A stretch of DNA of 64,000 bases, taken from contig NC_088327.1 in NCBI RefSeq assembly GCF_036884655.1, forward strand, positions 12,327,001 to 12,391,000, given 5' to 3'. Origin of the DNA: Musa acuminata AAA Group. Lineage: Eukaryota; Streptophyta; Magnoliopsida; Zingiberales; Musaceae. The translations under genes and the position numbers were made by a program. Below are positions 43,687 to 56,465 of the stretch, piece by piece; the stretch's first letter is position 1, and each line of letters begins with the position of its first letter. The notes below the pieces were generated by a model. That model searched no databases, was not told where the DNA came from, and saw only the letters and a program-made list of their open reading frames with translations.

Positions 43687-44900
43687 TATTTTGAATTTTA
43701 GATTTTCGATTTTGATAATAAAATTAATTGATGAGTTTATGGACTAATATATTTTTTAGATAAATGATACAGAAAATATATCGATCCAGGACTCGAACCA
43801 TCAAGGATAAATTATCGAAATAGAAGAATCAGACGTTGTGTCGAGAAAAGTATCATATCATATATTGAATATTGTGCTGTAAGTTAGATTATCGTGTCGA
43901 AAGAATCAAGTATTGCGTTAAAAGATCGGATGTTGTGAGAAAGTCAACATGTCAATAGATCATACGATATGGTGAAAGAAAGGACGATGTGCCGGAGGTT
44001 CGGACGAAGTGTTAGAAGATCGGATGACATGTCGAAATGACATACAATGTGCTAAAAGCTTTGTAATTGTACAAGATATGTGGTTGAATTATTAAAATCT
44101 TGTTCGACATTTTTCTAGGATAAATTAAGTTTGTATTAGGCCAAAACCATGTCAATTTATCGAGAAAGCCAATAAGCTTAAACCCAGATTGAACTATGCC
44201 TATTATAAGGTTAAAACAGTAGCCTTGAGTTGGCTTGGGCGATGGTACCACCTGAGTCAATCGACAACCATAAATAATGCTTGTCAACGGTAGTACCACC
44301 CAGAATTCAAAAATTATGATGGTGGTATCGCCCAAAAGTTCGAAATTGCGACGTCAAAAATTATGACGGTAGTATCGCCCATATCTTGAAAGTTTCAAGG
44401 ATTTAAAAAGTTTGGCTCTATTTTGAAGTCTCTTGGGAGCCTATAAATACCCCATTGAGGTTTGATTGATATATCAAAATTTGAGTCTGTAAAGGGTTGT
44501 AGTTCTCTCTTTCAGTATTATTTGAATCTCTTATTTCTATGAGTTTAGAGATGATTCTAAGTTATAGAAGATGAGATATTTTATAAAAGAGTCAATGTGG
44601 AGGTTCTCTCTTAAATCTATTAAAATGAGAAAAGCTATAACAATGATAATTGATTTTCGTTCGTTGAAAATAAAATTGATAGTGAAAGTCGATGACCTCA
44701 AGAGAAAAGGAATCGGGAGTGGACGTAAGTCGAAAAGGTCAAACCGTTATAAATCGATTTACATCCCTTCTTTTACTTTTGATTTGTTGTTACTTATTTA
44801 ATTTTTGATTAATAACGTTTTCAATTCGAATTTATCAAACTTTAAAATCAAATAAAAAATTACTATTATAACACTAATTCACCCCTCTTAGTATCATTAT
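43687..44900 (+). mobile_element. Degenerate LTR-like block, Copia (SIRE/Maximus) style
   Basis: The left edge GAATTTTAGATTTTCGATTTTG, with ATAATAAAATTAATTGATGAG after it, resembles the start of SIRE-type LTRs. The middle has repeated motifs (GATCGGATG, GGTAGTACCACC, GGTATCGCCC). A TATA-like CCTATAAATACCCC lies at about 44450, and the right edge AATTCACCCCTCTTAGT resembles the usual LTR end. Clean TG...CA ends and a target duplication were not found and no polyprotein is present, so this is an old solo LTR at best. Confidence 0.4.
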
Positions 44901-45947
44901 CTTCTTCTAAACACAATAACACATTAGTAGATGGATCATGACTTATCCCTTCAAAACATTAAAAGGCCCATTATTTTCCAAGCAGTAAAACAAAACCAAA
45001 AACCAAAACTTATCACCTGCTTCCTTTTTTTCGGCTTTCTGTATGCATCAATCTTATATTATTCTTATTAAAATTTGATGACATGCGCACGACATTCAAA
45101 AAGAGAGCCACAATGTTCATAGATCCAAACTTGAAACTCCTAATATTTTATTATAATAATAACTATTATAATTATAATTATTTAATTTGATTGATCGAGC
45201 TTACGAAAACCAAGCACGAGAAGTTCAAGCATGTGCATTGCACGTGAAACAAACAAACAAACCAAGATATCCTCGTTTTTTCCCTCTCTAAAAAGAATCC
45301 GACCCGAAATAGTGTGGATTCGGGTAAACGGATCCTACGGGTAATCTGACCCTTTAACATCCTCGATGCTGCTGCCATCTGCACCCCGGTCACCGGTCTC
45401 ATTGCGTCGAACACATGGCGGAGTCAGGGCGAGGCGCCTTGGATATCCAGAATTCTGGGAGTTCGCGAGCAGAGAGCAGCATCCGATGAGACTACCGAAG
45501 CCGTGCCGTCACCGGCGTTGCGACGATCCAAAGGTGGAGCTCACACGAAGACGCCGATGGCGCACCCTCAGACGTATATTATAAGGGCGTAGGCGAGTAG
45601 TCGAGCGTGACGCAGTTTGCGTAGGGGAGAGAGAGAGAGATAGATGGGGATTTATTATGCTCCCCTGCAGCACACAATTCTCCAAAATCCTTTCCTTCCC
45701 CCGAATTCCAAGCCTTAAAGCTCGGATTCAACCCCCATTCGTGCGGCCTCAGTCACTGTTCTTGTGCCCCCTTTGACTCGATCTCAGACTTTGAACAGGG
45801 GAGTCTGCATGAGAGTGTGTGACACACCGGGCAGCTTCCTTCCCTGCAAAGCTTTCCCTCGGCATCCTCCGTGCCATCTTCTCTTCTCTTCTATTAGCAT
45901 CCCAGTGTGGAACTTGAGCTGGGTTGATCTGCAGTGGAGTCTATGAC
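44901..45947. other. Promoter and leader region of the NPH3 gene
   Basis: No coding sequence in the first half. A TATA-like TATATTATAAGG near 45575 and a short GA repeat near 45630 precede a pyrimidine-rich leader. Short open frames in the leader are not supported as genes. Confidence 0.4.
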
Positions 45948-48280
45948 ATGGATTCCACCAGTGCTCGAGCTAGTCCATTCTCGAGTCCAAAGCCAGCAGC
46001 CTTGCTGAAGAAAGTGGTATTTACATGGTGATGATCTTCATCAGTGGCTCTCGATTGCTTATTTTGATTCCAACAATCATTTTCTTGCTGCTTCTCCTCT
46101 CCTTCTTCACTGCCTGATGCGTTTGTCTCTGAATCGCATGATGTCAGGAGCCAAGAGACTGGATTACCAGCATCAGTCTGTGTCCGGATTCATGGCAAGA
46201 TCTTCAACCTGCACATGGTCAGAATCGAAGCAGCATGGCGGCTATCTATGATACCAGCTGTGGTAGTTTCTCCTTGCTAACGTGTCCATGGTGTTCTTGT
46301 GTGCCTTGCAGCTGCCCCTGATCTCAAGGAGTAGGTACTTCAAGAAGGCACTGATCGAGTCGTCGTCCGACGTCGAATTGCCTCACAGCTTCCCCGGTGG
46401 TTCGGAGACCTTCGAAATGGTTGCGCTCTTCGCCTACGATTCTCCGCTTCCTCTCGACCCCTTCAACGTCTCGGCGCTCCGGTGCGCCGCCGAGTTCCTC
46501 CAGATGACGGAAGACCAGACCTCCAGAAACCTGTGCGAGACTTCCGACTTGTACCTCAACCAAGTGGTGCTGCAGAGCTGGGATGACACGCTGATAGTTC
46601 TCCAGACCTGTCAAACGTTGCTTCCGATGGCAGAAGAGCTTCTGATCGTGAGCCGATGCGTCGAGTCCTTAGCTTTCATGGCCTGCATGGAGATTCTCGA
46701 TCCGGAGCAGAGGCGAGACCGGCCCGTCCCCACTCTCCAGGCCTTGGCCGGCCGGCCTTGGGACTCCGAGGCGGTGAAGGAGGTTGCCGGGCAAGACCTG
46801 TGGATCAAGGATCTCATAGCCCTGCCATTCCAATTCTTCAGAAGAATAATCCGGTCCCTGAGAAGACAGGGGATGAAGGAGAAGTACGTGAGCCCCGTCG
46901 TCGTCTTCTACGCAAACAAATGGGTGCTCTCGAAGAAGACTCACAAGTTCTGGGAGAACACAGCCGAAGAAGATGGAGCTGGCACTGCTGGCAACAAGGT
47001 TTCAGCCATCTTACGAGGCATCCTCGAGCTGCTTCCAGCTGCAAACAGCGCTGAGATCGTCCCTGTGACATTCTACTTCGCATTGCTCTCGATGTCGCTT
47101 TCGCTTAATCTGAATGATAGCATCAGACTGAAGCTGCAAGATCTTGTAGCATATCATTTGCACTTGGCCCAAGCGGAAGACTTTCTCCTCCCTGACAACA
47201 GACTGCAGAACATAGCAAGCAGTCCCGAGCTCAAAACAATGGAGAGGGTGGTCTCGATCCACGTATCATCCAGGAACGAGACGACTGCCGCAAATAGTAG
47301 CTCAACTGTTGCAGAACTGTGGGACATATATCTCTCCCAGATTGCCGTTGACCCAAAGCTTGGACCTGATCGATTCATGAAACTCGTCGAAACAGTACCA
47401 ATGGCTGATCGAGACACCCATGACCATCTCTACAAGGCAATCAACACCTTCTTGTCGGTACGAACTCCTCCCAAATCTATTCAGCCACTTCCTTCGAATT
47501 CTGCTACATGATGTTGCTAGGATTTGTTCATTGCTTCCTCAGGCACATCCTTGGGTATCCAATGAAGAGAAGGCAAGACTCTGCAGCAACATCAACTGCC
47601 AGAAGCTATCACAGGAGGCATGCATTCAAGCAGTTCAAGATGAGCTGATGCCACTGCGCCTCATAATCCAAGCACTGTTTGTCCAGCAACTGCACACACA
47701 ACAAGCTTTCAAACATTGTTCGGAATCCTTCAGATACCTTCACTGTGGGGAGTTCTCCGGGAGCATTCCGAGCTCAACGTGCCAGGTCCCAAAAAGCCAG
47801 AAGCTAGATGAAAGCCCACACGATCTCGCCGTTGGAGAGGAGGCTCCTGTTGTGTCTTTAGGCTCCTTGATGAAAGAAGATCTTTCTTTAAAGGGGCCTG
47901 CACACGGTAGTAAAGCAGAGAACGAGTCCACAAGATTTAGAATTCAGGCACTCGAAAAGAAACTGGCATCACTGAAACATAGCCTCCAGAACACATCAAA
48001 GGGTTCAGTCGAAACAGACCTGAAGACGGTAAGCTTTAGGTTGTTTGCTATGGAGGGCAGCGCCGTCGCAAGGAGGAATCCCTTCGGCCATGTTAGTGGC
48101 TGCATTGGCTCTCTGAGTTGGACTGCACAAAGGAAATATGCAAATAGATTGCTGAAGGTTTTCAGAAAAATAGCCATGTTAGGAAAAGGCAAGTCAAAAG
48201 TTAAACAAATGGCTTCCGGTCATCCAAATGGTTCACTATCTTGTAGAAGCAAATCCTTGCATGAGATGCATGATTGCTGA
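45948..48280 (+). CDS. BTB/POZ and NPH3 domain protein (NRL family)
   Basis: A member of the NPH3/RPT2-like family, which act as CUL3 substrate adaptors or phototropin/auxin signalling scaffolds. Exons 45948-46027, 46148-46217, 46312-47457 and 47543-48280 give 677 residues. The exon 1 donor at 46028 is chosen because it yields VVFTWSQETGLPASVCVRIH, the normal run into the BTB domain; the earlier GT at 46017 would break frame. The BTB domain covers about residues 30-140 (VRIHGKIFNLHMLPLISRSRYFKK, FPGGSETFEMVALFAYD). The NPH3 domain covers about residues 195-480 and ends with LSQEACIQAVQDELMPLRL and the IIQALFVQQLHTQQA block. A C-terminal coiled coil (FRIQALEKKLASLKHSLQ) follows, then a basic tail. 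Its closest subgroup and light-signalling role cannot be fixed by eye. Confidence 0.92.
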
Positions 48281-50136
48281 ACCATGAAAGTGTTTATGGA
48301 CACTGATGCTTTGATGTTTGTCAGGAACTTAAGAAGAAATCCAGCAATAATAGTACATACTGTTTTTGTAAGACTACTTTCAGGAGAAACATGTCTAGTT
48401 GGGTATCTTATACTGTTTGCCGCGGAGCAAACTTTGGAGATTGAAATCAAGTAGTTATACAGATTTGATTTGTCAGCTACACATTAAGAAAGAAAAGCAT
48501 ATGTAGGCTATTTCTTGCTGGAAAAATTGTTGATGGATCCAAAGAATAATTTTGTTGCTAATTAATAGTTCTGTAGAAGTTCTCAGCAAGCCTAAAGGCA
48601 GCCCTCTAAGTATTAGCTAATGATAGAAAACCAGAACATTTAACAATCATTGATCATAATGATTCATAAATGAAAGGATAAACTGATGATTACATTATGA
48701 CAGGGAGAATCTAATAGCCTGGATTATGCATGAAGTAAGCTACAAGAAATAAAGGAAAAAAAATAAAATTTGCTGATTATGCCGATATGAGTTCATGCAA
48801 ATTTTTTTCTTATTTTCCATTTAATCTTCTTAATCCTACAAGTCAGAGAGCATCGCTCTCTCCGATCAGCAAAAATGAACCTCTAAGATAAAGCAATCCA
48901 TTAGACAACAGAAAAGAATTCTCCAGAGCAAGCAACAATCAAATGTGTGATGAGAGGATCTGCAAGACTCGCCTACTTTCAACTCGCACAAACAGACTTA
49001 GAAAAGTATACAGTTCATCATTTTGTCATGATATCTAAGTCAAATATTATTGGTACAAGTACACATCTACACATATATGCACTATATTTCATGAGTCAAT
49101 ACCCTGGAAAAGCTTCTTTCGTTGCATACCTTTCCTCCTCAGTGAACTTTTTGTATTGTTGTGCTCCTTGGTTCAATCTCACACCTTCACTTCATAGACC
49201 TATGGCTAACCTGCATCATGACACATCTGTGGACTCCAAACAGGGGGATGAATTCTTAATCTGCATAAGACCTTTTTGTTAGTGTAAGATATATGACACA
49301 TGCAGCTATTCACTTAAACACAGCAATGATTCAAAGAATAAAAGTCAACAGTGCACATCTGTGAACCAGTGCTTGCATGTGAGAGACTCTTTAAAAATTA
49401 ACAGTCATTGACATCTCAATGATAATAAAGCATCTCAGTATTTTCTACGAAACATACTAGAAACCAGAAAGATCTATATGGTCCCAAGAATACCTGAAAG
49501 AACAAGGAAGAAATCGAAATGGCAGGTGAGTAACCCATAGGCAACCTAATGGAAGCCTCTCTTGTGCTATAACATGATATGTGTTATGTAAATAAGGTAG
49601 CTGAAAGCTCCCATTATCACATATGATTAACTAATGGACACAGATTGATTCAGATGTAGGGCGCACAAAATTTAAAGAAACTATCTTATCATTTCTGAGG
49701 TTACTGCTGTAAAAGTATTTCTTCAATTAAAGCTAATGATGTCAATTGCCCAGTATTATTATGAAAATGATCTGTAACAACGATGGACTCAACTTTTTCA
49801 TCCACGATTCGTACTCATAAATCGTGCAGCCGTAGAATCACAAATGCTCCTGACGTAATCTGCATCTTGTATGAAGGATATAAGATTGTTTCACCTGGAT
49901 GTTCCTAGCAGTAAAGAAACAAGGTTTATTCTTTGCAGCATCTGAAGCATAATAAACAAGCTTACGATGGTTGGTTGAAAAGGAACTATTCAATATTTAG
50001 GAGGATAAAATACTATTGGTGGAGCTAATCACACAAGATACTTGACTGTATCATCCATCTATAACTAAAATTCTGACAGTGACAATATTTCCTCTAGGAG
50101 GAGGAAGTAATCAAAAGAAATAAAACTACGTAAAAC
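48281..50136. other. Spacer 3' of the NPH3 gene; weak minus-strand coding signals
   Basis: Mostly AT-rich with no gene that I can build. Two short minus-strand segments have protein-like composition: near 49880-49940 (MLQRINLVSLLLGTSR then stop, after an acceptor TGCTTCAG), which joins in phase with the exon at 50137-50268, and near 49110-49165 (QGAQQYKKFTEEERYATKEA). Neither belongs to a family I recognise. Confidence 0.3.
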
Positions 50137-50268
50137 CTGTTTAAGCCTGCAGACATTAGAAATAAATGCCAGTTGAATCCACTCTATATCCGGTAAGCTT
50201 TCCTTTGTGTAAAAACAATCAACCAACCAACTCCTAAATTTAATGAGATCATCTGAACAGCCATTCTT
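50137..50268 (-). pseudogene. Isolated exon-like segment of an unrecognised gene
   Basis: Minus-strand acceptor GTATTTCAG and donor CAG/GTTTTACG border exactly 132 bp, phase 0 at both ends, encoding KNGCSDDLIKFRSWLVDCFY and continuing TKESLPDIEWIQLAFISNVC to RLKQ. The 44 residues look like genuine protein. A following piece near 49930 could end the protein. I could not find upstream exons before the C2 gene at 51601, so this may be a truncated relic or part of a gene whose other exons I missed. Confidence 0.35.
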
Positions 50269-51600
50269 CTGAAATACGATATCCTCTTGTCGACTAAAAG
50301 CCGTCAATTTTCTTATCATTGAGATATTTCAACTTCAGTGCATAAGGTTTTACCACACTGGCAAAGGATTAGACAGACAAAGCCACAGCAATTAAGAGGC
50401 ATGCAAATTGTGAATTTATGTTTGACCTTACAAATTAGACAGACAAAGCTGCGGCAATTTACTCCATATAAGAACATAAAGATCATGAAAACCCAAATGG
50501 ATCACCAAAAGAATCCTTGGACTGCAGACTAAAGAAAGAACTTAATAATCATCCAAAGAATGATATTACTGTTTGACCTTACAAACTAAATATAAAGACA
50601 ACTCCAATAAAATCTTGTGTCTCCTGTTTCACATGTCATTGCCATCAATCAACAAGCATCAAGAATTACAGGTGAGATCATCTTTCAGGGTTTAATTATT
50701 GTAGTCGACAATATTTTTACCGGATGCAAAGGACAAGGAAAAGAAAAAGGACCTGTTCCTACAGACTTTAGCATGTTGTGGAGAAAAGCTAATCGCATGA
50801 TAGATACCATAGAAAAGATGGACAACGGTTGTCGTAATTGATTAGATAAAGAAAATAGTCAACCTAATCAGTCTCTTGACAATTCAATTAATTACTGTAA
50901 TTTTTTAATGCATGAGACAGCCACATCAATTTAGGAAGATTACTTTCGGTTCCAAGAAAACCATGTAACAGACAGTATTCAGTTAATCTTTAGCCTACTC
51001 AAGAACGGTCACAGGCATCACAAAAATAACAAGACAGGAACGGGGGAAGAAATAACAACATCTTATCAGATCGGTCACAACTGTAGAGTCATGATGTGTG
51101 ATATGAAATTGTGATTTCGTAGTTGCTACCACCAGATGCCCCAGTAATCTACCTAGCCAAACACCAGTTGCAGTAACAACATCCATTCTGCTATGTTTTG
51201 CTTTATTACTAAACATTTGTTTGCACTTATTAATGTATATATTCATCAGTGTCATATCCAAAAATAACAACACTATTTTGGGATTTACATGGAAGAGAAA
51301 CTAAGTCCATAACCTATGATCAAAACCAAAAGACAAAAGAATTCATGTGAAAGAACACAAGCACAACAGAAGCAACATAAACGAGTGACAGATCACAAGG
51401 CCCAACAGAAAAGGAGAGTAAGACAACAACAGATACACTAGAATTATGGGAAAACAGAGTTTGTCATCTGAACAAGTCAACTTTTATTGTCTGATGATAC
51501 TTGACAACATACAGAAAGGTGTTGTTGTTCACTGCTTAGAACTAAACTGACTAGTTAAAATGCAAACGGTAGAGTCACCCATATTACTTAGCGCATAAGT
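50269..51600. other. Spacer with a short tandem repeat
   Basis: ATTAGACAGACAAAGC(C/T)(A/G)C(A/G)GCAATT occurs at about 50367 and again about 66 bp later. Otherwise AT-rich; the part next to 51601 should hold the 3' untranslated region of the C2 gene. No gene supported. Confidence 0.35.
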
Positions 51601-52887
51601 TCAGAAGAAAGCCCTGCTTCCATAAAAAACTCTAGAACCAGTCCCCTTCGGTGTTGGCAGCAACTTGTCAGAGCCTGAGCTGCCATTTTCTGCAGTAGAG
51701 CCTGAGTTACCATTTGCTGTAGCTGCATTATCGTTGTCGATATCCATAGGAAGTTTCAGCTTGGCCAATGACTCTGTGAACTGCTGCATGCTCTTCATGT
51801 ACATATCGACAATATCCTGCTGAACAACTGGTTGCTCCGGTTCAATGTTTATGCTGATAATAGGCTTCAAGAGTGCACCATTTGATGTCCCTCCAGAAGA
51901 ATCAGCCTCACCCTCCATAACATCTGAAGTTTTACCTTTCGGGCTCAGAGACACTATGGATGACAATGGATCGGAGGTAGATTGAGATGTGGCTGGGAGC
52001 ACCACAGGTGACTCAGTGGTGGAGAAACTGCTTACGGGAGTGTCATGCTTTAAAGCTACAGAAGAATCATGACTATTAGCAGCAGAGAAGCTCTCTACAA
52101 TGCGAACCCCTGCTTCCTCATCAGGACAGTTGCCGCTCTCCACGGTTATAAAGCTATCTGAGCTCTGAGTTTCCATGCTGGTGCATTGGATTCCAAAATA
52201 CTCGGAAACCATCAGCTGATTCTCGTTGTCAACTTGCAAGTCAGGAAACTCAATTTTCTCAAAGTCACAAGGAATTGGGTCTTCATGTTCTGCATCCGGC
52301 AAAGTAGTATCGGGGATCGATGATTTTGGAGGTGCTGGAATTGCCATGACTTCCGGCGAAGCCCCAACATAAGAGAGCGACAACTGAACGAAACCGGCAG
52401 GAGAGTGGAAGAGATCAGTTGACGAGAGCGAGAATTCCTTCACCAGCTTGCCGTTGGCTAGCAGCAGGTCTGAAAGGGGCACCAGAGCAAATCCGAGCAA
52501 CTGGTCTTCGAGATAGTTCTTGACCCTGCTGAGCATCCATATCTCACATTTCAGCGAACAGTCGACGTTTCGCACATCCAGCCGAAGAGTCTGGTTGAAG
52601 ACAGGGTTCCGGCCACCGCCGTTAATCGTCTGAGTCGAGACTGTGACCTCGGGGTTGCTGGTGAGGCAAAGCTTAGCATAAACATCTTGCTTGTGGTAGA
52701 TGCAGATGTTGTGGATGTCGCGGGCTTGATGAACGAAGACTTCAAGAAAGCCAATGGATTCTTTAGGATAAACGTCGTCAGTGGAATTGTTGGAGCTCAC
52801 GACGACAGATTCCGGCCTCGGCTTCGCTGCCTCCGTGATTGCGGTCAGGGAATTGATGGTTGGTGGAAGGGATTGGAAGGACTCCAT
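51601..52887 (-). CDS. C2-domain protein with long disordered C-terminus
   Basis: One uninterrupted exon of 428 residues. A C2 domain spans about residues 45-175: GFLEVFVHQARDIHNICIY, KQDVYAKLCL, NPVFNQTLRLDV, LGFALVPLSDLL and the closing GFVQLSLSYVG. C2 domains bind membranes, often with calcium; here the first loop reads HKQDVYAKL rather than the usual SDPYVK, so the calcium ligands look incomplete. Residues about 190-428 are acidic, Ser/Thr-rich and low in order, with one helical stretch VVQQDIVDMYMKSMQQFTES before a Gly/Ser-rich end (GSRVFYGSRAFF). Membership in a plant-specific C2 group is likely; its pathway is unknown. An untranslated leader intron upstream is possible. Confidence 0.85.
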   Translation of the reverse strand: MESFQSLPPTINSLTAITEAAKPRPESVVVSSNNSTDDVYPKESIGFLEVFVHQARDIHNICIYHKQDVYAKLCLTSNPEVTVSTQTINGGGRNPVFNQTLRLDVRNVDCSLKCEIWMLSRVKNYLEDQLLGFALVPLSDLLLANGKLVKEFSLSSTDLFHSPAGFVQLSLSYVGASPEVMAIPAPPKSSIPDTTLPDAEHEDPIPCDFEKIEFPDLQVDNENQLMVSEYFGIQCTSMETQSSDSFITVESGNCPDEEAGVRIVESFSAANSHDSSVALKHDTPVSSFSTTESPVVLPATSQSTSDPLSSIVSLSPKGKTSDVMEGEADSSGGTSNGALLKPIISINIEPEQPVVQQDIVDMYMKSMQQFTESLAKLKLPMDIDNDNAATANGNSGSTAENGSSGSDKLLPTPKGTGSRVFYGSRAFF

Positions 52888-54129
52888 TGCTTAAGCCAAC
52901 AACTACAACAAAAGAGCAGTGGATTACAAGAACGCAAGCCAAAAAATCTACTGAAGAACAGATACCACATAATTTCCAAAGAAATCAAAGCTAAAACGAG
53001 AACAAAGAACGAAAACCATATACAAAATCGAAACTTTGGAACAGGAAAACTGAAAAGGAAATTGCATATGAGAACTCAAGGACTTGGTCAGCAACACATA
53101 ACCCCAGAAACCTTAGCACCAGATTCTTGGAAGTAGAACAACCAGGAAGCCAAAATCCAATTTTGATCCCTCAGGGGAGCGCACCGAGCTTCCAAACACC
53201 AGACTTCACACTAAAATCTGCAGCAGCTGAAGGTCTCAGAAAGATCTTAAACAAAAATCCAGGAAAGACCAGATCCCACTGCAAAAGGACTGTTCCAGAA
53301 TAAAAAGCCAGAACACCATTCGACGACCAACACTGAAGCCGACCAAAGCCCGATAAAAACCTCACCTTTGCACGAGAAAACGCCACCACCGCAATCCAAG
53401 GAGCAAAAGCAGGGGGAAAGAAAGAGAGGCGAAAAGCTCCGGAAACACCTCCTCTCCAGCAAATTGAAGGGACCAAAAGGAAGATGCCACAAGGTGAAAA
53501 GGTAAATTTGGTCTCTCTCTACCAAAAGGGAGAAATCGCAATAGATGCTATGGAGATTAAGCTACTCCTGGGAAGGCCAGTTCAGGACTCAAGACACACT
53601 ACCTTCACTTTACTTCCCTTCCCCAAAGGAAATATAAAGCAGCAATCTTGGGAGGACAATCTTGTTCCAAGAGGATGCTGCTTTAGTGGGGTCTTCAAGG
53701 TAGTATTTATAGAACCAGCTAACCATTGCCTTTGAGAAAAGTTGCACTCTTCCACTCATGCTCCCTCTGCGAAGATTCTAAAGCTCATCACTGCTCTCAG
53801 TATTAAAATTCATCCCACAGCTCATCAATTACTAAGTTGTGGCAGGAAAGAGTATTATATGATAAAGTTGGATGGGAAGACAAGTCCACACATAAAAGCC
53901 AAAAGGGCTTATGATGTGTTTTTGGTGGTGGAGGGTTGCAGTGGATAGGCCAAAAGCTATGGTGGATGGGGTGGCTTGGTGTCAGTCTTGACTTGTCAGC
54001 TACATTTTCTTGTGTGTTGTACCATAATGAGCTGAGGCATTACACTCTCATTTGCATGCTTTTGAATGTTGAGAAGCCTCACCTATTGTGTGATCACTCC
54101 CAACTGGTTGATCCTACTAACTACACCAG
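52888..54129. other. Leader and promoter region of the C2 gene
   Basis: Minus-strand leader sequence with possible untranslated exons. Open frames on the other strand (53484-53735 and others) lack protein features. No second gene is supported. Confidence 0.4.
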
Positions 54130-54155
54130 TCTCTCTCTCTCTCTCTCTCTCTCTC
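54130..54155. repeat. (CT)n microsatellite
   Basis: Thirteen CT units in intergenic DNA upstream of the C2 gene. Confidence 0.9.
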
Positions 54156-56422
54156 AACTAATAGTAGGATCCATTGTTTGCAAAGCTCTTGCACCAAAAC
54201 AATAATAGGAGACTCATCTACCCAGTGTCCTTGATGTGACAATTATGATGTTAACATAAAGATGGTGGGAAAATTTAGATGGCTAGTAGTCAAGTTAGGT
54301 GAGATGGTCCATCATCTTGGCATGCAGCTATAATTGATGGGCCATCCCAGTCTCTCCCTTATTCCTTTTTGTTACCTATTCCAAGCTTCCATACTGGAAG
54401 AATCTGGCAAACTGCTGTTGCTGTTCCCATCATCTATGTGCTCTTGATGAATTGGAAATATAAAAGGGGAGGTAGTGTGGAAATGGTCACAAAATTTTGA
54501 TTTAACATATATTTAGCTTCTAATTAAGATTGACACAGAAAACTAATATTTGCCACTAGAATAGATCAAAAAAAAAATCAATACATAAAGTGCCTAAAAT
54601 ATTTTATCTTTGAAGATCTACTATTATAATAGTCCTGACCAAGTTTCTGAGAGGTATTTTTGTCAACTAGAAATTTTCTTTTTGTCTTTACTTCAACAAT
54701 CAAATGACAGGCAAGTTTTTGGTTTTACAAGTATACATACATTAAATTTATTTCAAAAAAGATTAAGAGCATAATAGTATTCCCTTTTAAATAGAAATCT
54801 AAGTGTTTGGTGCAAACTCAAATGAAAAACAGATATTGTATGAATATTCTTAATTAAACCAATGAAAAAGAGAGACAGATATAGAACTCATGATTTTACT
54901 CTAATAACATCTTAAATATGTCCCAAAAACTTTAAAGTTATTTAACAGCTTTATTGACCCTTTATGATCTTTGAGCCCCTCAGGGCTAACATTCCACTTA
55001 GATGTGCACCAGCTGCTACATGATCTAAAATGCCACCAGCATCCAATCCAAGGAAGCCAAAAATGGCTCCATTATTCACAAACCTGACAGCCACAGTCCA
55101 TCTACATCCATGACTTGGAACTTTCCACCAACACAAATGTCAGATTATTTTCTGGAACAAAACCTGGTTGCTTGTGTTCACAACCTAAACCCCACATGGA
55201 GACATTTCTGGGTTGATTCAGAACTATAGATGATGCAATTGATGGACCAAATCTTTGTTTGTTTACCCTGGGAAGGCACCATCATCCCCTCCTGTGATTG
55301 AGGAGGATGTGGTGGTTTCATCTCTGAAAAGAGAAACCTGACACTGTGGTAGTCAAAATGAAGAGACAACAGTCAAAATCCTTACTCTGGTGAGCCATGA
55401 AAATTGACTATTGTTCATCACAAAAGTCAGCACATTTATGAGAGGGGAAGCACATCACATTCTTCCACATCTTCTGGTGGATGAGGGTGCAGACATTGAG
55501 GATGGATTGGGCATGAGAAGTTTGACTTCTGTCACAGTAATGAAGGATTCATTTGTCCTAGCTGATGTGACTATGAGCACAGAGTCGATAGTCAGAAGTC
55601 TAAAATCATAAGATTTTGTCAAAAGGAAAATTCAAGAAAAAATTGATCACTCAATTTAGCACTTTTCAATCATCTGTTTTCCTTGGCCTTGGATGCACAT
55701 TATGTCACACACATTGAAGAACAAGAGTTTGATTCATTCAACCTATTTTTCATAAAAAGAGGATCATAGAATGAAATAATTAACATAATAAAATAAAACT
55801 TGCAGGTTTCTTTTGCTTGTTCAGAAGAATATTTGGAATAAGTTGCATAAGTTAACAAAAAAAAAAAAGGGTAAACTATTGAATTTGATCATGATAAAAT
55901 ATCTTAAAATGAATCTAATATTAGACGTGGTTATGATTTGGATTTCGACGAGAGCTCGATTTTGGTTCATATAATCTCCTAAGTGGAAAGATTATAATAT
56001 CCTTATCGAATCATATTAATAGGAAGAAATCATAATGGATTTTGATGAGTATAAATATGAAACAATGACTTGGTGTGGTTAAATTAGGAAGACGGGATTA
56101 GATGTGTCTACTACTATAATTGAAGCACAACTCATGCAGTATACAGGATTGGATCATATGGCTTTGTATGATTCACAAATTCATTTTCTACAGTACACAG
56201 GATTGGCAATCTGAGGCTAAGCAATTGAAGCACCAGAAGGGGAGATCCTGACCCACAACTCATGCAGGAAAATGAAGAACCTATCGATCAACACAAGAAA
56301 CGAGAGCAGAAGCATTTGCATTTGCAACTCAATCCATAATTCGATTGGCTTCAGCAAGTACAATGTTCTCAATATCTTTATCGCACCACCATCAGTCTTT
56401 TTGCACAGAAAACTCTCATCAG

Positions 56423-56424
<2 letters not shown>
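54156..56424. other. Intergenic, no gene seen
   Basis: AT-rich sequence with short open frames only. I could not support any exon, RNA gene or transposon border. Confidence 0.4.

Positions 56425-56462
<38 letters not shown>
56425..56462. repeat. (CA)n microsatellite
   Basis: Nineteen CA units. The open frames crossing it owe their length to the repeat. Confidence 0.9.
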
Positions 56463-56465
<3 letters not shown>

